Shown here piece after piece: positions 28,948-41,744 of a stretch of 64,000 bases of DNA. Both the position numbers and the translations under genes were made by a program. Positions within the stretch are counted from its first letter, which is position 1. Every line of letters starts with the position of its first letter. This stretch comes from Euonymus europaeus (Eukaryota > Streptophyta > Magnoliopsida > Celastrales > Celastraceae), in assembly GCA_963580455.1 (NCBI GenBank), contig OY756961.1, forward strand, positions 24,037,001-24,101,000. The letters are read 5' to 3'. The notes under the pieces are model-generated. The model searched no databases, was not told where the DNA came from, and worked only from the letters and a program-made list of their open reading frames with translations.

Positions 28948-29988
28948 AGCACTGTAAGAATGAAGAATCTCTCCTCTACATGATATTCAAGAAATGGAAA
29001 AGATAACTTTTGATTCACACCTTGATCCGCACCCTTGGAATGTTTGATTTGGATATGGATAGGGTTTCAGGCATTTAGCTACCCTTGTTTTAGATTGCTG
29101 GAGCCTGGAGCCAGAAGGTGGAGCCCTTAATTGTGGTGAACTTCATGTTGCATCAGCCAGCCACAGTGCCATCCAGTTTGTAGAAAGAACCCTACCCCAG
29201 TTATGACAAGGCTCCAATACACAGAAAGAAGCAGCACAGCTAGTTTGTGTCAATTTGGTCAACATTGTTATCTATGAATATTTGAATCTCATTAACATAG
29301 TTATTTGTTCTTCTGTTTTTACTAAAAAGAAAAACAAAACTGTTGTTGAAGTTGTTCCTTTGTAACCTTGGTTTTGTGGGTTCAAACTACAAATAGCGTC
29401 TTATTTCCTTATTACAGTCTTTTATATCAGACACCTTTGTCCTGAAGCAACATTAAATGTAGAGTATTGTTTTTGGGTGTATAATGGTCCTGCTTGTGCA
29501 TGAAAACTATATTTTAAAATGTGCAGAGAAGATAGACTTCTAAGCCAAGGTTGGCATTCTTGAAAGGGCCATTTTAGATACAATTTCAAACAGATAAACA
29601 TAAGACCAAGACTCCCAATCATTGTTCCAGTTTCTACATACCCTACACTCAACTCTCTCACCTACACAGATAAACCGTTGACATCTTCAAATTTCACTAC
29701 CAAGTTTATTTCCCTGCTAGTTTTTGCACTTTCCTTGAAAACCCAGAAAATTATCTTATTTTTGTTACATCTGATAATATGCTACATTACATTAAAATTA
29801 CAGATTAAACAATTAAAACTACAAACACCCAGATATATAATACAGATTACAAATTTGAAGGAGAAGAAAAGAGAGGAAAAAACTACTGCATAATTCCCTC
29901 CCTATGTGTTGCGTGGCTCTGATGGATTAATCTCCATCGGCGTATGCACAGGTAGTGAAACACTTCGGCCTCTCATTGTATTGTTATA
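28948..29988. other. Convergent 3' flanks of RecX and receptor kinase genes
   Basis: The two genes end toward each other here. No open frame with recognisable content was seen. The 3' untranslated regions of both genes probably take up much of it. Confidence 0.5.
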
Positions 29989-32900
29989 TCAGATGATGGA
30001 CTCATCTGAGAAGGCAAAGGAGCAGTTAGAAGATCCTTGTGAAACTGCAATTTTTGTCGGAGGGGATCGAACTACTGACAAGTTCCCCTTTGAGATGTCA
30101 GGATCAGATCTTGCACCCTCAATGTGTCGAATCTCTTTGAGTATTGCGACGACATCCTTCATCTTTGGCCGATCATCAGCTCTTGTGCTGATGCAGAGGA
30201 ATGAAACTGCTAGAGTTTGGAGCATTTCATGCATTGTAGGGTCTGCCATCCCTCTAAGCCTTGGATCAAGAATGTCAACTGGGTTTTCCTTACTTGATAA
30301 GTGGTCCTTAGCCCACTGAACCAACGGTGCACCCCCTGGCAATGTTGGGTCTAATGGATGCCTTCCTGTCAAAACCTCTAAAAGAACCACACCAAAGCTG
30401 TAGACATCACTTTTCTCTGTGATTCTCCGCATTGATGCATGCTCTGAACACAACATAAAACACTCAAGATCAATTAGTGAATTTGAATTGCAATTCAATG
30501 TAATTAAAACGCGGATCGAAGGTTTACCTGGTGCCATATACCCATAAGAACCAGCAAGTTGGGGCCTTTGACTTGGTTTGGATAAGCCATCAACACTATT
30601 TCTATTGACAACTCTGGCAAGTCCAAAGTCAGCAAGGTAAGCTTCATTGCCTGGACCTAACAAGACATTCATGGCTTTCACATCTCCATGTAAAATAGCA
30701 GGCACACAGCCATGGTGCAAGTATGCTAAGGCATGAGCTACCCCCATTACAACATCATACCTTGCCTCCCAATCTGCTGTTTTTTTAACAACACCATGGA
30801 GGTGTGAGCTTAAGCTTCCATTTGGGAGGTAATCATAGAACAGTAGTTTCATGTTTCGGTTTGATCCCCAACCTAAAAGCCTCACAATGTTCCGGTGTCT
30901 AATTGAACCTAGAGTCTGGATTTCAGTAGTGAAAGCCCCTGATTCCTCTGTTGACCACATCTTCTTCACTGCTAGTGTTTCCCTATTTGGAATTGTAACC
31001 CTGTATACAACTCCAGAGCTACCGGTGCCAATAACATTAGCCGATGTTAGATTCTTGACAATGTCATCGATGGAGAATTTGAGCTTCTGATACAAAGTTA
31101 TCTCCCAAGTATCATCTTCCATGATATCACCTTTGTTCGCAATTCGAATACGGAGTAATACATAGATGTTAAGTAGTATTAGTATAGCACTAGTACTAAG
31201 AAGGATTGATATGATCATCTTCATTGCTGATCTAGTTTGTGCTACCGGTCCAAGCCTGTCAGCAGGGGTTGCAACCCCACCAGAGATATAGAGACCTTGG
31301 TTTGAAGCAAGGTCAGTAAGAGGGAGTTTGTGAAAAAAAGGGGTGTTAGGCAATTCACCAGAAAACTCATTGAAGGAGACATTGAGAGAAACGAGAGTTT
31401 CAAGAGTTGCAAGTGCATCTAAATTCCCGGTAAGCTTGTTGTGGGAAAGATCAATTAATCCTAGCTTGCTAAGACCGGAGAATTCAGACGCAATCTCACC
31501 AGAAAGTTGGTTGCAGCTAAGATTGAGAGAGATTTCTAGTGCTGGAAGTTGACCGAGTTCCTTTGGAATCTCTCCTGAGAAGCCATTATCTCCCAAGTTC
31601 AACAATTGTAGCTTGCTGCAAGCCAATAGCTCTGCTGGAATTCTTCCAGATAGTCGATTCTTCGCCAGATTGAGCTTTGTTAGTTCTGTTAACCACCCAA
31701 TGCTTTCGGTCAGTGGACCTGTAAGTCTGTTATCTGAAATGTCCACAAACTGCAGGCTCTTAGGCAGAGTTTCAGGAACAGAACCGCCAAGGCCATTTGA
31801 ATGGAGATCAAGAAACTCAAGGTTCTGGCATCCAGATATAGACGGAGGAATTCCCCCGACTAGAAGATTGTTACTGATGTCAACAAAATTTAAGCTCTTG
31901 AGGTCTCCAATCTCTGATGGAACAGGACCAGACAGTCTATTGCCATTCAATCTCAACCTATACAGGTTTGTGCAGTTTCCTATATCAGGTGGTATAAAAC
32001 CAGATAAATAATTGGAAAGTAACAACAGAGTGGTGAGGTTTCTCAATCCGAAAACCTGCTTCGGTATTGAACCGAAAAGATTGTTGTAGGATAGATCAAA
32101 AGCCTGAAGATTCTGGCAATCAGCAATACTCACAGGAATGTTGCCTGTTATCTTATTCTGCCAGGCAAAGAACATTGTCAAGCTTTTCAAGTTTCCAATA
32201 AGAGGAGGAATCTCACCAGAAATGGCATTGTTGTCCACTTCAAGATGAGTCAGGGATGTACAGTTTGAGATTTCGACAGGAATGGCACCGGATAACTGGT
32301 TCACGCTAAGCTGAAGCTCTTCAAGCTGCAATAAGTTCCCAAAACTTCTTGGTATGCTTCCTGTAAGAAGATTTTCTGATAAATCAATGACAGTGAGCTG
32401 ACTGCAGCTTCCAAGCTCATCTGGGATTGCACCCACTAGGCTGTTCTGCCATAAAAGAAGACTCTTGAGCTTCCTGAGCTCGCCAATTCTTTGTGGGATT
32501 TGACCGGAGATTGAATTCTGATACAAGTACAAATTCCGCAACTCACTGCACTTTCCAATCTCTTCTGGGATTGGACCTGAAAGTGATGAAGTATAAATAG
32601 CAATAGTTTGTATCCTCTTCAGATACTCAATTGATGAAGGAAGTCTCCCTGAAATGCTGGTTTCTGCCAGGCCTAAAGTGACCAAGTTAGTACAGTTTCC
32701 AATCTCCCATGGAAGTTCACCTTTAAGGTTCTTGTTTCCACCTGCTCTAAACACTTGCAGACTCTTCAATGCTCCAATGCTCTTTGGAATCTCACCATTC
32801 AATTGATTGTCATAGAGTGTGAAATTCTCAAGACTTGTGAGGTTCCCAATACAATAAGGAATCCCACCTTCAAAGAAATTTGTATTGAGAGACAAGCTTT

Positions 32901-33372
32901 CAAGTTTAACAAGCCTGCAAATCACTTCTGGTATTTCACCTGATAGAGAATTGTTACTCAAGTCAATGAAGATAAGCTCATGATAATCCACAAACTCTTT
33001 TGGGATTGTTCCTTTGAGATTGGTTGATGACAGAACAAGAGTCTTCAAGGACTTCAAAGACTGAAAATTTGAAGGCAATGGACCCTGCAAATCCACTGAC
33101 TTCAAACTTATCTCCACAACCTCTCCCTTTGAACTGCAATGAATCCCAACCCAACTGCATGGACTTGAGTCTAAATGACTCCAAGTACTTAACACACCAG
33201 TTGTTGAGCTGCTTAGGCTGTCCTTCCATGTCAAAAGAACTTGGCCTTGTACATCAATTGAGACACAACGGTGAAAGAAAACAATAGAGTTTATTAAGAA
33301 AAGTACTAATAAGGTGAAGGAGGAGAAGATTTTATTGGGTGAAAGAAAGAGATTACTTAGAGTTGCAGGCAT
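29989..33372 (-). CDS. RGI3: LRR receptor-like kinase, RGF/GLV peptide receptor type (RGI3-like)
   Basis: Two exons on the minus strand, 33372-30528 and 30443-29989, joined over an 84-base intron (30444-30527); 1099 residues. The intron is open in frame, so unspliced reading would insert 28 residues between YMAP and EHASMRR. A signal peptide (LLVLFLINSIVFF) is followed by an LRRNT with WVGIHC, more than 20 LRRs of the NxxSGxIP type, one membrane helix at about 716-742, and a kinase domain with GTGSSGVVY (about 781) and AVKK. The kinase catalytic loop reads HGDVKAMN, so it lacks the Arg of the RD motif; DFG is intact (LADFGLAR). The ectodomain carries RAGG (about 207-210), matching the RxGG motif known to contact RGF/GLV peptides. 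Subfamily XI. By synteny it corresponds to At4g26540 or At5g56040. Confidence 0.92.
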   Translation of the reverse strand: MPATLSNLFLSPNKIFSSFTLLVLFLINSIVFFHRCVSIDVQGQVLLTWKDSLSSSTTGVLSTWSHLDSSPCSWVGIHCSSKGEVVEISLKSVDLQGPLPSNFQSLKSLKTLVLSSTNLKGTIPKEFVDYHELIFIDLSNNSLSGEIPEVICRLVKLESLSLNTNFFEGGIPYCIGNLTSLENFTLYDNQLNGEIPKSIGALKSLQVFRAGGNKNLKGELPWEIGNCTNLVTLGLAETSISGRLPSSIEYLKRIQTIAIYTSSLSGPIPEEIGKCSELRNLYLYQNSISGQIPQRIGELRKLKSLLLWQNSLVGAIPDELGSCSQLTVIDLSENLLTGSIPRSFGNLLQLEELQLSVNQLSGAIPVEISNCTSLTHLEVDNNAISGEIPPLIGNLKSLTMFFAWQNKITGNIPVSIADCQNLQAFDLSYNNLFGSIPKQVFGLRNLTTLLLLSNYLSGFIPPDIGNCTNLYRLRLNGNRLSGPVPSEIGDLKSLNFVDISNNLLVGGIPPSISGCQNLEFLDLHSNGLGGSVPETLPKSLQFVDISDNRLTGPLTESIGWLTELTKLNLAKNRLSGRIPAELLACSKLQLLNLGDNGFSGEIPKELGQLPALEISLNLSCNQLSGEIASEFSGLSKLGLIDLSHNKLTGNLDALATLETLVSLNVSFNEFSGELPNTPFFHKLPLTDLASNQGLYISGGVATPADRLGPVAQTRSAMKMIISILLSTSAILILLNIYVLLRIRIANKGDIMEDDTWEITLYQKLKFSIDDIVKNLTSANVIGTGSSGVVYRVTIPNRETLAVKKMWSTEESGAFTTEIQTLGSIRHRNIVRLLGWGSNRNMKLLFYDYLPNGSLSSHLHGVVKKTADWEARYDVVMGVAHALAYLHHGCVPAILHGDVKAMNVLLGPGNEAYLADFGLARVVNRNSVDGLSKPSQRPQLAGSYGYMAPGKPSIRVLITLNCNSNSLIDLECFMLCSEHASMRRITEKSDVYSFGVVLLEVLTGRHPLDPTLPGGAPLVQWAKDHLSSKENPVDILDPRLRGMADPTMHEMLQTLAVSFLCISTRADDRPKMKDVVAILKEIRHIEGARSDPDISKGNLSVVRSPPTKIAVSQGSSNCSFAFSDESII

Positions 33373-36300
33373 TGATGTAAAGAGAGAAGAAGAAGAAGAA
33401 GAGGAGGAGGAGAAAGAAGAAGTGATCTGTTTTGGGATTGTATAGGATGGAACCCCATGTTTTGTTTATAGAAGAAAAGCAGGAAGATCTGGATCCAAGA
33501 GAACCCCTTCTTTTTTTATTACTATTATTTTTGGTGCATAAATTGTTAATTCTCTAGAGATGGTGATGTAGATAGGTCTTTTGGTTTTATTCATGTGAGT
33601 GTGTTGTTTTTTCTTTGGCTAAAATTTAAAATTTATCTTTCTTTTATAATCTATAGAATTTAACTTCGAGTTACTTTTCTGAGAACTAACTACCACAAAA
33701 ACACTTTTTGACAGTCATAACTGTCAGAAACAGTAACCTTGCACCAGATTCTCATGTTTTAATAATGATAGGATTGGTTAAACTGAATAATTTTGATTGT
33801 CCAATTTTGATGGAATTATTGTTGTTGATCAAAGTTAGTAATCGACAATGATATGAAAAAAGGTTTATCCCTTAGACAGTTGATATGGATCTAAATTTAG
33901 CTCATCAAGCCCGCGCGCACAAAAAATTCTCACTTGATAATGGATAGCTAGCTATTATTCGCTCCTATATACAAACATTCAATGATTCAAGAAGACAAAA
34001 CTAAATGAATTTCAGTACTTTATTTCCTCTTATTGGTGAAGAAAATCAGTAGATTTGAAAACAAAATACCTTATACACAATCAAAACCTATACATTTTCA
34101 TGCATGTTTTTTTTTAAAGATACTAATTTATTTTTTATTTTTTGTTATCATTAACAATAATAAATATTAGACCCACCATGAGTGTTCATTTCAAGGTAGA
34201 CATAGAATTTAATTTTCTATCTCCACCCACCATGTTTCCCTCAAATATAAACCCTATTTCTGACCAGCATATATGGTTTGATAGCAACTTGACATGAATT
34301 TGGAAATATAATTTACAAAGTTAGTGAAGGACCCAAAAAAGATATTGGGTTGTAGTGAAAAAAGAAGAAGAAGATCATTTTTTTTTTTTTGGGTGATGTT
34401 GTAACAAATTGAAATGGAATGGCTCTAAGTAATTACACATTGCCTTATAATGTGTACATCTCATTACATTTTTTAGGCTCATTGGCTTCACAAACCTTAG
34501 AGGAATAATATAGTGGTTTTGAGTAGCAAACAAAGATAGCAAAGCACATGACATAGATCTAATAGTTACAATTTTTTTCTCAAATTGCAATAGACGAAGT
34601 TAGGTTATGTTTTTTTAGCTTATTTTATCACCATTATTGTTCCCTATGTTGGGTACCATATTACAACCTTTCATAGTGATTCAAGTTCTTTTTCCCCCCT
34701 CTTAATTGGGTTTTGTTGATTGTTAGATTTGTTGTTTTAGCATGAGATTTGGACATAAACACCATAACAACAAATTTTAAACCCATATCATTGGGATTTA
34801 CTATGTAATACTTAGTTCATTAGTAAATAACGACAAATCTCGGTAATAACACATTTTGTTATAAAATCTAGTTCAAACACTACAAGCTAACATTGTCCAT
34901 TTTGGATCAAACATTCACACAACTTTGTTCTTCTTAGACCATGTTATTGATTCTTAAACTCAGAAAATACGTTTGTCACTTGACTTGATTGTATGAAAGA
35001 GACTGTACATATACTTACATGCCACTTGGTTTGTTGCATGCATGTACATATAAGTGGTAGAGTCGATGGATTTGTCAAAGAAAATTACTTAAAAAGAATT
35101 TATCTATCACAACACACTTTTTATCGTTGGAAATTAGGCACATGTGCGATGCTTATGAAGAGTATAGATTTATGCACAATAATGAATCCAGAGTATGATT
35201 ATTTGTCACTAATCATGTCATGTATTGAGATCCCAATAATTAAATCCAATTTGGTCCAATCATAAAATATATAATAATGAGAATTACAATCCATTCAAAG
35301 AGATCAATTTACAATCCCCTGCATTCTCCAATAATTGCTGATTTTAGAGGGGATTAAAATCAATGGAGTTGTTAATTCTAGATAAAGATTCAAGTTCATC
35401 ATCCAATGTAGGGATTGCTCTTATTGCTATTTCTCAAGTCATGTTTTTATAATACATATATGTCAAAAATTTAGTCAAGTCAAGTATATGACCTCTAAGG
35501 AATTTCGAATAGTTCAGTTGACGAATTAAATCGTATGTAATTTTGGACCCCGAGTCCAAACCTCATCTCCTTTCCTTATTTATGTTTTTAAAAATGCATA
35601 CGACCTCTTTCTTTCTTTTGTTTTTTTTATATGTATATTATCCTTTTCTTTCGTTTTCTTTTTGGGTGAACTGCCCAATCTAAACCCTAATTGCTTTGAA
35701 CACTCTTTTGGCTTTTGTTTTAGCTATAAATTAGTGTTTTGTTTGAGTTAATTTGTCAACTTTAAACTCTCTCCCTTCTTTTTCTCTTTGAATTCTTCAT
35801 AGTGAAGTTGATGGGATTTCACTTTCATTGGTTGTCCCCTTTAATAACCAAGAATTTGCCATGTATAAAGTCCCACAAGGGTCAAACCAATGTCTCCTAA
35901 CTTTTGCTTTCCTAATCTTTCCTTAATTTCTGGATTATGTACTCAAAACCCATACTTTTTAAAAATAAATTAAACTTCTAATATTATTTTAGTTGTGTTA
36001 ATGGTTTCAGAGTGTCAGCACACACTAGAGCAAGTATAATTATTCCCCACAAGTCAAAATTTGTGTGCTAAAGAAGCAATTAAATTCATATTAAATAACC
36101 TTTTTTTTTAAGGTGTCTAATATAATTGATTAATTGTAAGTTGGGTTAGTGGTTGGCCTTGAAACTAGTGTCCAGCCTCAGTACAGTGCCTCTTGTGGCC
36201 CATGATAATTATGGCTTGGGTGTCCAATAATATCATTATTCATTTTTTACATTTTGGTAGCAAACTTACTTTAGAACCATGAAAACTTATGTGTTGGGCA

Positions 36301-37030
36301 AAAGGTGCGACTCTATTTTTGTCTATTTTAACTCTCTTTTTTAATTCCAAAACATCATACAATCATACAAACTCGTGGGCATAAACTCGAATCACTATAT
36401 TTGTGTGCATCAAAATTTCCGACCTGACGATAGTTGGACAAAGTCCAAAGCGAGAGTAGTGCTCTAAGAATTCATTATTATATTATCACCCAAGTGGTTT
36501 GACATTTCTCATTGTTCGCAATGGTTATGAAAAACTAGAATTCAGGAAAATAGAGTTTGAGAAGATTCCAATTAAACTATATAAATTTCCCGAAACCTAC
36601 CCTCACCAAGACACCTACCACCACAAACTCTACTCCTAAGAGTAGCCTAAATGTGTTGTTCAATGTGTCTGCCTTCATTCACAAATAACATTGACATGAG
36701 AAACTTCTCATTTGAACAGTCAATATAGGCATAAACTCAAGCCATCATATCTATTCGCATCAAAATTTCCAACCTGACAATAGTTGAACAAAATACAACG
36801 CGAGTACTGCTTCAAGGATTCACTATTATATTGTCACCCAAATGGTTTACATTCCACCTTGTTCGCGATGGTTATGGAAGACTAGAATTTGGGGAAATAG
36901 AGTTTTAGAAGGTTCCAATTAAACCGTATAAATTACCCAAACGGCCCTGCCACAAAGTCTACTCTTAAAAATAGCCTAAATGTGTCGTGCCTTCATTCAC
37001 AAAGAACATTGAAATGAGAAATAATTATGT
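33373..37030. other. Upstream region of the receptor kinase and repeat-bearing gap
   Basis: The first 100 bases hold a GAA/GAG microsatellite (about 33387-33420) in the leader of the minus-strand receptor gene. Beyond that lies AT-rich sequence with no convincing gene; short open frames such as 34993-35265 show no domain. A diverged 350-base tandem repeat lies at 36378-37025. Confidence 0.5.
36378..37025. repeat. Diverged tandem repeat, about 350-base unit, two copies
   Basis: Copy one starts at 36378 and copy two at 36728, both with ggcataaactc. They share gcatcaaaatttcc, gacctgac or aacctgac followed by atagttg, attatattatcaccca or its variant, gttcgc and atggttatg, taaatgtgt and cattcacaaa in the same order. 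Divergence is roughly 15-20 percent with indels. No coding frame survives. It may be the remains of an LTR or satellite-like unit; the family is not recognised. Confidence 0.68.
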
Positions 37031-37491
37031 AGTGTCAAATTGGTAAAAAACTATAAAGTTTCAACATTAAAATACTATCTTAGATCAATGGGGAGGATTA
37101 TCCTGTGCAAGTTTGAGATTCGAGTAGTAGCCAACACCCACATGACAAAGCCAATTCAACTGCAATCTCTTGTTGAAGTATAGTTATGTCTATGGACGCC
37201 AATTTTTAGACAAATGATCAAGTGAAACCCAATCTGCATTAATTGTAAGAGAAAAATACAGTAACAAAGTAAAAAAAAAAAAAAACCCAAAACCAGAGCC
37301 CCACTAGGAAAATGTAGCAGATCAAAGTTTTCCATTTTTGCATTTTGCTATTGGGTCTCAATGACTAAAGATTAAAAAAAAAAGGTTAAAAATCCATAGC
37401 TGTGATTCAGAACTCAATCTAGTACCATTCCAAGTTTCCGAATCACCATCGAGGGATAAGAGGAGAAAATATACAAGAGAATAAGCCAAAG

Positions 37492-39881
37492 TCACCTCCC
37501 AAAACATCTCATAATTGAAGAGGTTAGGGCTGATGTGAGGAACTTCATCCCAGCTGAACCACCGGGGAAGTACGAAATAGCGTAGTATGCAAGCCCAAGA
37601 ACCTGAAAGAAGTGGTGTAAGTAAATAAAATGGTAAAACAGATTCAATAACAAACATCATAATCTTGATGAATGAAAGCTCGGTTGCTATAAGTAACCAG
37701 AGCTATGACCATGAGCACAACTGATGATTAGCCCTTGAGGAAAAACCAATTTGAGAAGACAATCCCGACAGATGCAATAAAGAAAAGGCAACCGTGAAGC
37801 ATAAAAGCCATACCTGCACCACGGAGAATAGTACGGAAAGAATGTAGCTATGACGCACCATGGAGACATATATGGTACCCGCCATAGCAACCATGAATAC
37901 CACCGTAAAAGGAAGTCTCTGGAGAGAAATTGGAAAGAGAAAGCATTAGACATTTCAATCAAACCAAGTAGTTAATAATGGACTACAAACATTGGGAGAC
38001 ATCGTTATATATGTTAATAAGAAGTCATATCCGGATTAATAATAACTACCTCTTCAGATATCATGTGTTGGAGTTGATTCTTGGGACCCCTAAGCGCAAA
38101 AAAGGACCCAATGATAAAGCCACATCCGAGTGTAAAGCAGATAGCAAATTTCTGGGGCATTAACACCATAACTGGAAGGAACATGGTAAAGGCAATGAAA
38201 ACGAAGAATACTCCAGTTGCCAGAAATAATCCAAAATACATTAGAGCTTTCCCGGAGGGTAAACTACTGGTGGCAGACTGGAAGTTCCCTGGTAGCTCTC
38301 TCACTCCTTTTGATACACTGAACAAGTATTATTACAGAAGAAGATCATAAAACCGAAAGCATTAATCCGGCTCTTATAATAGGCTTATAGCAGAATTTCT
38401 CAATAGCCATAAGTTAATTCAGCTGCGTGTGTTTGATGTTCGTCCCGGATATGGAAACCATAGACTTGATATAAATCTTGACCACTTTCCATCAGCTTTT
38501 GAACAGTATAACTTGAAACCAGAGAAACTACTTGAAAGATAATAAAAAAATCTACACTTTCTGTCAAAATAATTCAAAACCAAGGGAACTATTTGAAAGA
38601 TAAATGAACATAAGCATGAATGCTCCTAAAAGCGGCTTCTCTATCAAAATTGTTTGACATTCAGAAGAAGAAGACCACTGGAACGAACAATTTTTTTTAG
38701 ACAATCTCCATGCAATGACGCAGACACTGTCTATTCCATATGATTGAATCCTCTTGCCCTCCATGTCAAAACCATGGAATAGACATAGATATTCACCATT
38801 TTTGCCTTGCAAATTCCACAATATGGCAGCTGCTTGAAGGGTAAATGAATCCTAAGCATGACTACTCTTGAAGTGGCATCCTAGAAACTGCTCCGGCACT
38901 CACATAGTCACATGAGCAGAGCCATTGAGCCTATTCAACTAATGTCTTTTCCTATTAGTAATCAACTTACCCCCAATGGCCTCAACACTTTAGGCTCAGC
39001 TTGGGAGACTGAAAATGAGAGGTTTTTTAAGTGACTGGAAATGAGGAATTCTAAAAACTCTTACTTGTTTACATTTTAAGAACAAAAAATCCACAAAACC
39101 AGTGTAGTGTTAATTTGACTGGAATAGGGTGTTTTTGAAACACCTCAAATCAGGGTATTTTTAAAACAACCCAAAACTAGTCATAACCGCTACTTTAAAA
39201 GCACCCCAAAATTGCTACTCCATATTTGCCAAGCAGAGACCTTAGAATCCACGAGACTGAACCATCCCAAAAGCTTAAAATTACGATAGATCCATTCATT
39301 AAACTTAGGAAACAGACTTTCTCAGCAATGAAACTGATTTCTAACCTCTGTTATTCATAGGCTCACCTATGTAATATGCATACACCATCTGTCACCCACC
39401 AAATGTTCTATATCAATCACCAATATACAAAAACCAGCGTAGCAAGTCCACACAATGTTAATCAACATTGACATTGATTAGAACTATCAAGCTGCGCCCG
39501 AAAATTTGTTAAAGCTACAAACTCAACCATAAACACAAATCAATATAGGAAAACAAGCAAATCCCATACATATAAAAAGACCCAAGAAAATAAATATATA
39601 ACCAAACACTCTACGATCACATTCACAAAAACACTCCTGAGCTGCAAGGATCTATGGCGAGAGACTTACACGCTGAAGGTGCCAGTGACGGATTCATTGG
39701 CGGACCTGACAGCAGACTCGATGTCGAAGCTGAGGGCTCCAGATCCCCCTCTCTCCTCCTCATCTCTGGTAGCAGCATAAGAATTCCAATCTGCCAGGAG
39801 AGAAGACCCTTGACTCTGTGGATCTCCACTGCCACCTCCACTACTGCTTTGCGTAAACCACGTTTGTACTGTTTTCTGCAT
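37492..39881 (-). CDS. SFT2-like vesicle transport membrane protein (Got1/Sft2 family)
   Basis: Four coding exons on the minus strand: 39881-39670, 38317-38050, 37918-37814 and 37602-37492; 696 bases, 231 residues. I chose the ATG at 39881 (MQKTVQTWF) because it matches the family start; an in-frame ATG at 39965 would add 28 residues unlike the family. The N-terminal cytosolic part holds SSLLADWNSYAA and SAVRSANESVTGTFSVVSKGV. Four hydrophobic segments follow (ALMYFGLFLATGVFFVFIAF, VLMPQKFAICFTLGCGFIIG, VVFMVAMAGTIYVSMV, SVLFSVVQVLGLAYYAISYF), ending SSIMRCFGR. Yeast Sft2 works in fusion of endosome-derived vesicles with the Golgi; the plant role is inferred. By synteny it corresponds to At4g26550 or At5g56020. 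Confidence 0.93.
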
Positions 39882-41235
39882 CGTGTCCCCTTGGCCACTA
39901 GCGCCTTTTTCAACTTGTTTTTCTCCGAAACCAAACGCCACAATATTTTCTCGGGAATTTTGCAAAGCTCAGGTCTTTTTCGATCGAGAGCAGGAGTGGG
40001 TGGAATGGAACCTCCAACGACGTCGTAAGAAGTGGATGATTAATGGCTCCTTTTACAAAATGTTTTTTGTTTTTTAATTGACTTTGTTCTCCTTTTTTCG
40101 TTTTCGATTTGAGTTTTTGACTTCTCTGCTTCTACTTCTGAAAATTTCTGTGTGTTTAATCTACTTTAGTTTTTGAACGGGGACTGTTCTGAATTTTTTA
40201 AGCAGACCTCACTTTAAATCAGTTTCTAAATTTTTTTAAAAAAAATTTAAAATTATATTTTGATCGATATTATAAGTCTAATGATATTATTTTTTTATCT
40301 CAAAAAAATATCAATTCATATTTTGAAAATAGATATTTCAAAACTTTAATATCATTTTTCATGTTCGATTTAATTTTGTTAAAAATAAAATATATATTAT
40401 TGAATTCACATTTCTGATCAAAACACAACCCAAAAAAATTGGATAGTGATAAATAACTCATATTTTAGGAATTCATGGTAGCCCATTTCTAAACATGTGA
40501 TCACCCAAAGGTATACCATGTTTCATTTTCGTCACTCAAAGATGAAGTGTTTTAACTTCATCACTCAACTTATGGTTTTATTTAATATTGATTAATCGAA
40601 CAGTCAAACTTGCGTTAACTGTTAATCATCTATTAAATTTTGACTACGTGTACATGTTAAATGATTACTAAACTAACATATGTTAGGTTTTTGTGTTTGG
40701 TTCTCCAAAAGTTTTTATTAGGTTTTGTGCTTTGAGATGCTTCAAGTGAAGCATAATGAATTTTATTCGTATAACTTATAAAATTATCTACGTGAGGGTG
40801 AAATGAGAGAGATGGAGGAAGGATATTAGGGTTTTCTTGGGTCCACTAGCACTCTACGTAGGCTACAAACAAATCAAATCTCCTAAATAATTTCCATAAA
40901 TTAAAAAAAAAACTAGAGATATATATACAAGTAAAAACCTATTTTATATATAAATGCACATGCAAAATTAATTAACTTTTTAAATAAATATAAAATCCTA
41001 TATCTTCTCCACACCAGTCGCTCAAACAAACCATAAACATAAATACACCTTTAAGAGTAATATACTAAACTATTTAGCTCTTTAAATATGGATTTTAATT
41101 TCTCCAAACCACTCGCACAAACAAATTAAACCATGAAGACACACCTTTAAAAGTGAGAAACTCTCTAGTGATAAGAAAAAAACCGTTTTATCTTCTCCAA
41201 CCCAACAACACACATGAGCAGTGTGTCATTGTCCA

Positions 41236-41744
41236 CCCACAAATAGGGATGTCAACGGGACGGGTACCCCTTCGTTCATCCCCGTATCCATTAAAAAAAT
41301 TATTATCCGTACCCGTTAAAATATCCGCTAGACATTTTAATTATTGCCCCATCCCAGTATCCGTCAAGGCGGAGAATCTCCGCTTATTTGCCCACCTGTC
41401 AATTCATGAGTTTCATACCTATGTATATTATTCATTTAATAAATAAGTAAATAAATATGTTTAATAAAAAAAATTAAATATACGCATATTTTATGATTTT
41501 TTTATTGATTTGTTAATTTTATAAATAATAACATATATTAAAAATAATATACATATATATAATTAATAATATATATGAATATAGAGCGGGTTGGATTTCG
41601 ACAAACTAGTCCTCGTACCCGCCTCAATATTTTTCTCATGAAAATACCCCTACTCGTTAATCAACGGGTCATATCCATATGATTTGAAACGGGTTGTGCG
41701 GATATCCGTTGGGTATAAATATTTTTGACATCCCTACCCACAAA
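41236..41744. mobile_element. hAT-type MITE with 12-base TIRs and 8-base target duplication
   Basis: The element spans 41244-41736 (493 bases). Its ends are tagggatgtcaa (41244-41255) and ttgacatcccta (41725-41736), perfect inverted repeats of 12 bases. Both sides carry cccacaaa (41236-41243 and 41737-41744), an exact 8-base duplication. TIRs beginning TA-GGG and 8-base duplications define the hAT superfamily. The interior has GC-rich subterminal pieces of the gggtaccc / cccgtatcc type around an AT-rich core, and no transposase, so it is non-autonomous. Confidence 0.9.

Noticed and set aside
29906..33287. Several plus-strand open frames across the receptor kinase gene
   Set aside because: They lie antisense to the long LRR-kinase reading frame and show no domain of their own; they arise from its codon bias.
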